A stretch of 11,689 nucleotides of DNA, from the NCBI GenBank assembly GCA_003135315.1, contig PLBD01000621.1, positions 301-11,989 on the forward strand. The letters are read 5' to 3'. The stretch's first letter is position 1, and each line of letters opens with the position of its first letter. The notes under the pieces were generated by a model, which was not told the origin of the DNA, did not search any database, and saw only the letters and a program-made list of their open reading frames with translations. A program made the position numbers and the translations under genes. Source of the DNA: Acidobacteriaceae bacterium (GTDB lineage: Bacteria > Acidobacteriota > Terriglobia > Terriglobales > Acidobacteriaceae). Positions 7,538 to 11,689 of the stretch are shown piece by piece.

Positions 7538-8135
7538 GCAGAACTCCCTCCAACTCACTGCGATATTCCCAAATGGCATCGCGCACCGTGGCTACGGCTA
7601 CGCCCATCTCGTGGGAAACACGCATCAGCGGCGCGCCGCTCCGCTCCGAAAGCGCCGCTTCGATGCGACCATTGGTGACGACATACTCCTGCTCGGCAAT
7701 GCCTTCCTGCAGCCGAGCCACGGTCTGTACCAGTTCACGCAGAATGACCACCGCGTCTGCGTCTTCGGCCGCTATACCGCGCTGCCGGCTTCCTTCCGAC
7801 TGACGAACAAAATCCGCGCACCTGGCGTTACAGCGCGCGTTCTCAGCAATGCGGCAAAACAACTCCGCATTACGGCGGCGCTGCAGGATGTGCATGTGCG
7901 CCCGGACGAGGGGCGCCGTGGAATGCTGCAGAGGAGCAGCAGCCTCCTTGAGGTGGGCTGCCTGCTCCCGAAACGCCTGTGCCACCACGCCGTAGCCGGC
8001 CAGCTTGTTGCCATGGCGTTTGACGAGAACCATGGCATTCAGCGCGCGGCGGTCAATCTCGTGCAGGGCGTATTCGATGGTGCGACAAGTACGGTACGAG
8101 GCATCCATAATGCGCATGATTCGTTGGATGTCCAT
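7515..8135 (-). CDS. Sensorless, divergent MCP-tip-like cytoplasmic protein
   Basis: I do not know this 206-residue protein as a named family, but residues 27-56 align without gaps to the signalling tip of the PAS-MCP-CZB receptor encoded two genes downstream (its residues 266-295): ALNA (31-34), R40, G42, G47, VVA (50-52) and R56 are identical. The rest is predicted helical and amphipathic, consistent with a short four-helix-bundle hairpin. It has no membrane, HAMP, PAS or CZB region. Using Tsr numbering, several trimer or kinase-contact positions are changed (F373 to H25, I377 to R29, E385 to L37, E391 to N43) while L380, N381, R388 and V398 are kept. Three cysteines cluster at 94, 102 and 106. 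Its ATG shares one base with the cheA stop (TGATG) and has a GGAAGGGAG-like site inside cheA. It may be the receptor partner of ODP, a CheA modulator or an array decoy. Confidence 0.75.
   Translation of the reverse strand: MDIQRIMRIMDASYRTCRTIEYALHEIDRRALNAMVLVKRHGNKLAGYGVVAQAFREQAAHLKEAAAPLQHSTAPLVRAHMHILQRRRNAELFCRIAENARCNARCADFVRQSEGSRQRGIAAEDADAVVILRELVQTVARLQEGIAEQEYVVTNGRIEAALSERSGAPLMRVSHEMGVAVATVRDAIWEYRSELEGVLHESSTGI
7544..7551 (-). promoter_or_regulatory. Strong ribosome-binding site of the ODP gene
   Basis: GGAGGGAG (minus strand, 7551 to 7544) lies six bases before the ATG at 7537 and inside the last codons of the preceding gene. It fixes the ODP start at [10 protein letters not shown] and shows that the 23-base overlap is genuine. 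Confidence 0.7.
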
Positions 8136-9787
8136 CAGAATCTCCCTTCCGCGACGGCTGAGGCCGCAGCACTTAGCGTGCCTGCGTCCAGGATAAGAAC
8201 CACACTTCCCCGTCCGGAGATGGTCGCTCCCTGGTACCAGGTATGCGAGGCGAGGAAATCGATGGGCTTGACCACCGAATCCTCATTGCCCAGAACCTCG
8301 GAAACAACAAACAGGCCACGTTCGGTCAGGACGCCTTCGATGCTTTCCGCCCCCATGCGCAATGGCTTGTTCTGCAGAATGGCGCCCAGGTCCACCAGGG
8401 GCACGGTATTGGTGCCGTCTACGCAATAGGTCACCCGATTTCCCAGCCGATGCACGCGATTGCTTTCCAAATCCGTGAGGCTGTCAATGGCGGAAATTGG
8501 CAACGCATAAATGTCCTTCCTCAGACGTAAATAAAGCACCGGCAGCACCGCCAAAGTCAGAGGAAATTCCATCGCGATGCGCGTACCCTGGCCGGGATGA
8601 GTGTCGATCGTCAGCCGGCCGCGCAGCCTGTGCGTCGTCGACTTCACCACATCCATGCCCACCCCCCGCCCAGAGACGTCAGAGGCCTGCTCCTGGGTGG
8701 AGAATCCGGGGCGGAAAATCAGTTCCAATGCCTCCTGTTCCGACAGATGGGCGGCCTGTTCGGCACTAATGACTCCCTTGTCGATGGCTTTTTGGGTGAC
8801 CAGCCTTCGGTCGATGCCTCTGCCGTCATCGGCGACCTCGATGCGCACCTTGTCCCCCAGATGAATCGCGGCGACGCGCAATGTTGCTGCTGGAGGCTTG
8901 TTCACTTCAACTCGCGCTTCCGGCGGTTCGACGCCATGGTCCAGACTGTTACGTACCAGGTGCGTCATGGGAGCGGAAAGGGCGTCCACCACGGTCTTGT
9001 CGATCTCCACGTCCTCCCCCACAATTTCCAGCCGCACTTCCTTGCCTAACTGGCGCGAGAGATCGCGCACCACCCGTGGCAGTTGTTGGAACAGGCGTTT
9101 GCAGGGTTGCATGCGGAGCCGCATGACCGTGTTCTGGATGTCATTCACGGTCAGGTCCATCTCCCGCGCAATGCGGCTCATATCTTCGTTTTCCTTGCCC
9201 AGAGAACCCACGGCCGATGCCAGCCGATTGCGCAGCAGCACGAGTTCGCCGACCTGATTCATGACCGCGTCCAGACGCAGCGCGTCGATCCGTAAGGAGT
9301 TCTCAATCGCCTCGGCGCCCCGGGATGGCGGAGCGACGGGTGCCGCTGCCGGGAAGGAATTATGTTCCGTTGACCTAGCTTCCGGGGCAGGGCGTTGCTC
9401 CTGGTCTGACTCTTGATTGGTAAGACTCTGAATCAGGCTGCCCAGTTCCGGCGGACCGGCAGGCGGAATCTGGTTTTGCGCCAGGTCCTGCAGCATCCGT
9501 TCCATTACATCGAGTCCCTGCAGAACTGCATCGATGCGAATGGACGTCACCGCCAGCCTGCCGGAGCGAAGCTTGTCCAAAAGGCTTTCCAAGTCGTGAG
9601 CCCACTCCACGACGTGACACACCTCCAGGAAGCTGGCTCCGCCATTAAACGTATGGACCGCGCGAAAGAGCGACGCGAGCGCCTCACCATTGCCAGGCTC
9701 ACCCTCCAGGAGCAGCGTGCTCTCCTGGGCTTTTTCGAGCATTTCTCTGGCCTCGACCAGATAGTCCGGCAATATCTCCATGTCCAT
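8135..9787 (-). CDS. cheA: Chemotaxis histidine kinase CheA
   Basis: This 550-residue cytoplasmic kinase is the hub of the operon. Domains in order: HPt/P1 (about 1-105) with the phospho-histidine H45 in FRAVHTFNGG and supporting H64 and E67 (WAHDLE); a Pro/Gln-rich linker (about 106-160) in place of a P2 response-regulator-docking domain; P3 dimerisation (about 163-230, VGELVLLRNRL at 179-189); the ATPase domain with N-box HLVRNSLDHGVE (N280), G1 DDGRGID (320-326), the RPGFST loop and G2 GRGVGMD (373-379); and a CheW-like P5 domain (about 412-548). The lysine of the usual HTxKG motif is asparagine (N48). The first ATG has GAAGGA seven bases upstream, and a sigma-28-like promoter lies further up. 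It is the first gene of the unit, and its stop overlaps the start of the next gene by one base. Absence of P2 suggests direct or CheV-mediated phosphotransfer. Confidence 0.93.
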   Translation of the reverse strand: MDMEILPDYLVEAREMLEKAQESTLLLEGEPGNGEALASLFRAVHTFNGGASFLEVCHVVEWAHDLESLLDKLRSGRLAVTSIRIDAVLQGLDVMERMLQDLAQNQIPPAGPPELGSLIQSLTNQESDQEQRPAPEARSTEHNSFPAAAPVAPPSRGAEAIENSLRIDALRLDAVMNQVGELVLLRNRLASAVGSLGKENEDMSRIAREMDLTVNDIQNTVMRLRMQPCKRLFQQLPRVVRDLSRQLGKEVRLEIVGEDVEIDKTVVDALSAPMTHLVRNSLDHGVEPPEARVEVNKPPAATLRVAAIHLGDKVRIEVADDGRGIDRRLVTQKAIDKGVISAEQAAHLSEQEALELIFRPGFSTQEQASDVSGRGVGMDVVKSTTHRLRGRLTIDTHPGQGTRIAMEFPLTLAVLPVLYLRLRKDIYALPISAIDSLTDLESNRVHRLGNRVTYCVDGTNTVPLVDLGAILQNKPLRMGAESIEGVLTERGLFVVSEVLGNEDSVVKPIDFLASHTWYQGATISGRGSVVLILDAGTLSAAASAVAEGRF

Positions 9788-10219
9788 AGCAACATCCTTC
9801 GCGACTGCAATGACGCGAGAGTCGTCTCCAAACAGCTCGCTTGGTCGCAGTGCCGGCTCGGCTCCGAGTGCCCGACCTTTACATTGTTCAAGGCAGGCGG
9901 CGAGCCAAACACAGCAAGAGTTTGTTAGAAATGTGTAATCGGCGGTCTTCGTTCACCACAGGTGAGTGAAAAACTCGTGGGAATTGCTGGTTTTTCCCTA
10001 AGTATGCCGGGGTGGGTCGCCAATGACCCGGATGGGATGAGGTTTCGTCCGGCTTCCACTGGAAAATGTATGAACGACAACAGCGGTGATTGGGCGGTTT
10101 TCTGGGAAGCGAATTGGCTGGAACCAATCGCAAAACAGGATCAGTTCCAGACCGGGAAGCTTACCGGCTACGGCAAGAATTAAGATCCCCAGGGAGGACA
10201 GGCCGGGGCATTCTCGCCC
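9788..10219. other. Intergenic region upstream of cheA
   Basis: This 432-base stretch lies between the stop of the Gly-rich gene (10220) and the cheA start, both on the minus strand. It holds the cheA ribosome-binding site (9800-9795) and a sigma-28-like promoter (9881-9855). A 7-bp inverted repeat CTGGAAC/GTTCCAG (10118-10150) has no T-run. A GTG-initiated plus-strand frame (9962-10183, 73 codons) and an 81-codon minus-strand frame have no recognisable product and are probably chance. Confidence 0.45.
9855..9881 (-). promoter_or_regulatory. Sigma-28 (FliA)-like promoter for the cheA operon
   Basis: On the minus strand, TAAAGGTC (9881-9874), an 11-base spacer (9873-9863) and GCCGAGCC (9862-9855) match the flagellar sigma-28 consensus TAAAGTTT-N11-GCCGATAA. 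Both TAAAG and GCCGA cores are exact and the spacing is correct. The last three bases of the -10 element differ, and that element lies within a small inverted repeat (CTCGG-CT-CCGAG). The predicted transcript start would be roughly 60 bases before the cheA ATG. Control by the motility sigma factor would fit chemotaxis genes, but this is a sequence match only. Confidence 0.5.
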
Positions 10220-10930
10220 TTAGTGGGCCTCGTTCCCCAAGTCGTACACCCGCCGGATGCTCAGCGGCTGAGACAGCGACGAATTTTCGTAGCGTGAAGT
10301 CACGATGAGCTGCTTGCCGTTAGAGCTGACCCGGTAGGTGTCAGTGAGCTTTCCTGACCCCGTCCTGGTCTCGGCGATCAACTCGTCACCTTGCCATTCG
10401 GTTTTGGTCGAGATCTTGTTTCCACCCTCATCCGTGGCTTTGTGTTTCTTGCCGTCGGGATAAAGGGTGGCAGTGTGGTCGGAATCAGTAATCAAGATCT
10501 GGTCGTCGCGCTGAGAGATGTTGAGGTATTTGGGATTTGTGGCTAACTGCTCCCATTCCTGATTGCTGACTCCTCCGCCCGGATTCCCCATGCCGCCACG
10601 GCCCATGCCGCCGCCTCCCATTCCACCACGCCCCATCCCTCCCCCTCCAGGATAGCCGGCTCCTCCCGGATATCCACCGCCACCGCCCGGATAGCTGCCT
10701 CCAGGGTACCCGCCACCGCCTCCCGGGTAGCTGCCGCCGCTTCTGGTTTGGCTAACCTGCTTTGCCTGTTGCACCTTTTGCTGGGCATCGTCACTCTGGT
10801 CCGGGTTGAAGTTCCAGCTACCGCTTAATTGAGCCTTGTCTGCAGCGTGTGCTACGCCTGCCAAAGCCAAGAGACAAAACGCAGCCAACGGAACGGCTGC
10901 TCGCATCGAAAGCCTGCTAAACGACTTCAT
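10220..10930 (-). CDS. Secreted glycine-rich repeat protein of unknown function
   Basis: This 236-residue protein starts with a clear signal peptide (KSFSRLSMR, hydrophobic AAVPLAAFCLLALAGVA, cleavage near AHA-A at 27-30), so it is exported. A short N-terminal part (LSGSWNFNPDQS, 35-46) resembles the opening of small secreted proteins common in Acidobacteriota. Residues 65-120 are a Gly-rich linker with a perfect 12-residue tandem repeat (GGSYPGGGGGYP, 65-76 and 77-88), a further YPGG, then GMGRGG/GMGGG units. The C-terminal part (about 130-232) is polar, rich in Thr and aromatic residues, with patterns of beta strands (DQILITDSDHTATLYPDGKK), perhaps a lipocalin-like barrel. I chose the ATG at 10930 because GAGGAGA lies six bases upstream and the signal peptide begins there; the frame is open another 97 codons upstream, but that extension looks non-coding. 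Function is unknown; no enzyme motif is seen. Confidence 0.78.
   Translation of the reverse strand: MKSFSRLSMRAAVPLAAFCLLALAGVAHAADKAQLSGSWNFNPDQSDDAQQKVQQAKQVSQTRSGGSYPGGGGGYPGGSYPGGGGGYPGGAGYPGGGGMGRGGMGGGGMGRGGMGNPGGGVSNQEWEQLATNPKYLNISQRDDQILITDSDHTATLYPDGKKHKATDEGGNKISTKTEWQGDELIAETRTGSGKLTDTYRVSSNGKQLIVTSRYENSSLSQPLSIRRVYDLGNEAH
10571..10738 (-). repeat. Gly/Tyr/Pro repeat region within the secreted protein gene
   Basis: Codons 65-120 encode tandem YPGG-containing units followed by GMGRGG units. The two 12-residue units are identical in protein but differ in codon choice, so the repeat is maintained at protein level rather than being a very recent DNA duplication. Confidence 0.7.
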
Positions 10931-11112
10931 TCGAAATCTCCTCATCTTTGTTTCAAACACGACCGAAGACCCATCCACCCGCTTCAGGCACAACAATCCG
11001 AAAGAATTTTCTCCCAAACCTGCATGCCGTCTTGCCAGCCAGTCCCCGACGCCGGGGATGGGAGACCCCGACCTACCTGTAAAGCCATGGGGGCAAGCTG
11101 AGGTTCCCAGAT

Positions 11113-11159
11113 TGAGGCACGGCTCAGTAGACTTGGAAAACAAAAAGCCTCGTGCCTCA
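11113..11159. repeat. Long imperfect hairpin
   Basis: TGAGGCACGGCT (11113-11124) pairs with AGCCTCGTGCCTCA (11146-11159) with a two-base bulge across a 21-base A-rich loop. It is about 215 bases upstream of the Gly-rich gene and could be part of its leader or a bidirectional element. Confidence 0.4.
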
Positions 11160-11176
11160 GTCAATCGCTGATAAGC

Positions 11177-11188
11177 CGAAACGTTTCG
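11177..11188. promoter_or_regulatory. Perfect 12-base palindrome, possible operator
   Basis: CGAAACGTTTCG is fully self-complementary and is placed between divergent genes, where a shared regulator could bind. The bound factor is unknown. Confidence 0.25.
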
Positions 11189-11283
11189 TTCGACCACTTC
11201 AGCTCTCCCATTGACCGCCAAGCAACTCGGCAGTCCAGTCCGCCTGAGTCGCTAGTAGAATTCGACAGGAAGAAGTATGTCAC

Positions 11284-11317
11284 GAACCGCCGCACCACTA
11301 TTAGGCTACGGCGGTTC
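11284..11317. repeat. 9-bp perfect inverted repeat
   Basis: GAACCGCCG (11284-11292) and CGGCGGTTC (11309-11317) form a perfect stem around a 16-base loop, about 140 bases before the oleate hydratase start. No T-run follows on either strand, so it is more likely a leader structure or protein-binding site than a terminator. Confidence 0.45.
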
Positions 11318-11442
11318 CGCGGCCGAGAATCAAGGTTTCGAGCGCCCCCTTTCGTGCCGCGCTTCTGCAGTTGGGCAAGTAAGGTTAACCCCGCTCAACA
11401 ACGCCGGTTGGGATCCTTCGATTGCAACGGTAGTAGAACAAC

Positions 11443-11448
11443 AGGAGG
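11443..11448 (+). promoter_or_regulatory. Ribosome-binding site of the oleate hydratase gene
   Basis: AGGAGG lies five bases before the ATG at 11454 and two before the ATG at 11451, which favours the second of the two adjacent ATG codons. Confidence 0.65.
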
Positions 11449-11453
11449 CGATG

Positions 11454-11689
11454 ATGTATTACAGCAAAGGCAACTACGAAGCATTTGCACGTCCGCGTAA
11501 GCCTGCAAATATTGAGACCAAATCCGCTTATCTCGTGGGGGGCGGGCTGGCTTCACTGGCAGCTGCCGCCTTTCTCGTCCGCGATGGCCATATGGCCGGC
11601 GATCGCATCACGATTCTAGAGGCATCGACTATTGGAGGTGGCGCGCTCGACGGCGCCGGGAACGCAGAGACCGGCTGGTTGATCCGCGG
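11454..11689 (+). CDS. ohyA: Oleate hydratase (myosin-cross-reactive antigen family), 5' part only
   Basis: The visible 78 codons begin [17 protein letters not shown], the characteristic N-terminus of FAD-dependent oleate hydratases, which add water to the cis-9 double bond of unsaturated fatty acids to make 10-hydroxy acids. A dinucleotide-binding motif follows ([18 protein letters not shown], residues 28-45), then an acidic residue after a beta strand (ITILEAS) and the family-typical [14 protein letters not shown]. The gene runs off the end of the window, so roughly the first eighth of a normal protein of about 600 residues is seen. The start is supported by AGGAGG and by the family N-terminus. 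The same frame stays open back to an ATG at 11277, which would add 59 residues unlike anything in the family. In bacteria these enzymes are linked to detoxifying host or environmental unsaturated fatty acids. Confidence 0.88.
   Translation, partial: MYYSKGNYEAFARPRKPANIETKSAYLVGGGLASLAAAAFLVRDGHMAGDRITILEASTIGGGALDGAGNAETGWLIR

Larger units (their letters stand above)
10931..11453. other. Divergent intergenic region rich in inverted repeats
   Basis: This 523-base stretch separates the minus-strand Gly-rich gene from the plus-strand oleate hydratase gene. I see a hairpin TCCCCG-ACGC-CGGGGA (11043-11058), a long imperfect stem (11113-11124 with 11146-11159), a perfect 12-base palindrome (11177-11188) and a 9-bp stem with a 16-base loop (11284-11317). 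No tRNA or known riboswitch could be recognised, and no promoter was assigned with confidence, although both genes should be transcribed outward from here. Confidence 0.45.

Noticed and set aside
6689..7678. 329-codon plus-strand open frame opposite the ODP gene
   Set aside because: Antisense to a gene with clear metal-site motifs; its product shows no family features.
9892..9907. Sigma-54-like element on the minus strand (TGGCTCG-N4-CTGCC, GG-N10-GC)
   Set aside because: The GG/GC spacing is right but three consensus positions differ and the region is GC-rich; the sigma-28 match just downstream is stronger and fits the gene function better.
9962..10183. 73-codon plus-strand frame starting with GTG
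   Set aside because: No recognisable domain, weak ribosome-binding site, and it lies across the upstream control region of cheA.
11043..11159. Possible GEMM-type cyclic di-GMP riboswitch
   Set aside because: A short AAAGCC stretch is reminiscent, but the conserved core and the receptor/tetraloop arrangement of the class could not be found on either strand.
10931..11221. 97-codon N-terminal extension of the Gly-rich protein
   Set aside because: The signal peptide and the GAGGAGA ribosome-binding site both place the true start at 10930.

Overview
The window reads as chromosomal DNA from a free-living, Gram-negative-type, moderately GC-rich bacterium. An Acidobacteriota host is my best guess, from the secreted Gly/Tyr/Pro-rich protein next to an oleate hydratase and from the gene style, but no 16S or other phylogenetic marker is present. 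No rRNA, tRNA, insertion sequence or CRISPR array was seen.

Region 1 (1-4210, plus strand) is the end of a surface polysaccharide locus. After a terminator-like hairpin (47-77) that seems to close an upstream unit, three genes run in tandem: a Wzz/GumC-type chain-length regulator (334-1554), a Wzx-type flippase (1598-2917) and a Wzy-type polymerase (2933-4210). They are the three membrane steps of Wzx/Wzy-dependent export; the glycosyltransferases must lie outside the window.

Region 2 (4372-9787, minus strand) is a tightly packed five-gene chemosensory operon read leftward: cheA, a 206-residue protein that aligns without gaps to the signalling tip of methyl-accepting chemotaxis proteins (MCPs) but has no sensor domain, an ODP-type diiron metallo-beta-lactamase-fold protein (oxygen/iron sensor family), a soluble PAS-MCP-CZB chemoreceptor, and cheV. 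Genes overlap by 1 and 23 bases or are 12-13 bases apart, with Shine-Dalgarno motifs sitting on upstream stop codons. A sequence matching the flagellar sigma-28 consensus at the correct spacing lies upstream of cheA. No gene product here has a transmembrane segment, so this looks like a cytoplasmic array that combines oxygen/iron input (ODP), a PAS ligand and zinc (CZB), feeding one CheA. No cheR, cheB, cheW or cheY is present in the window. This operon, and especially the degenerate receptor-tip protein overlapping the ODP gene, is the most interesting content.

Region 3 (10220-11689) holds a minus-strand secreted Gly-rich repeat protein (10220-10930), a 523-base divergent intergenic region rich in inverted repeats, and the 5' end of a plus-strand oleate hydratase gene (from 11454) cut by the window edge.
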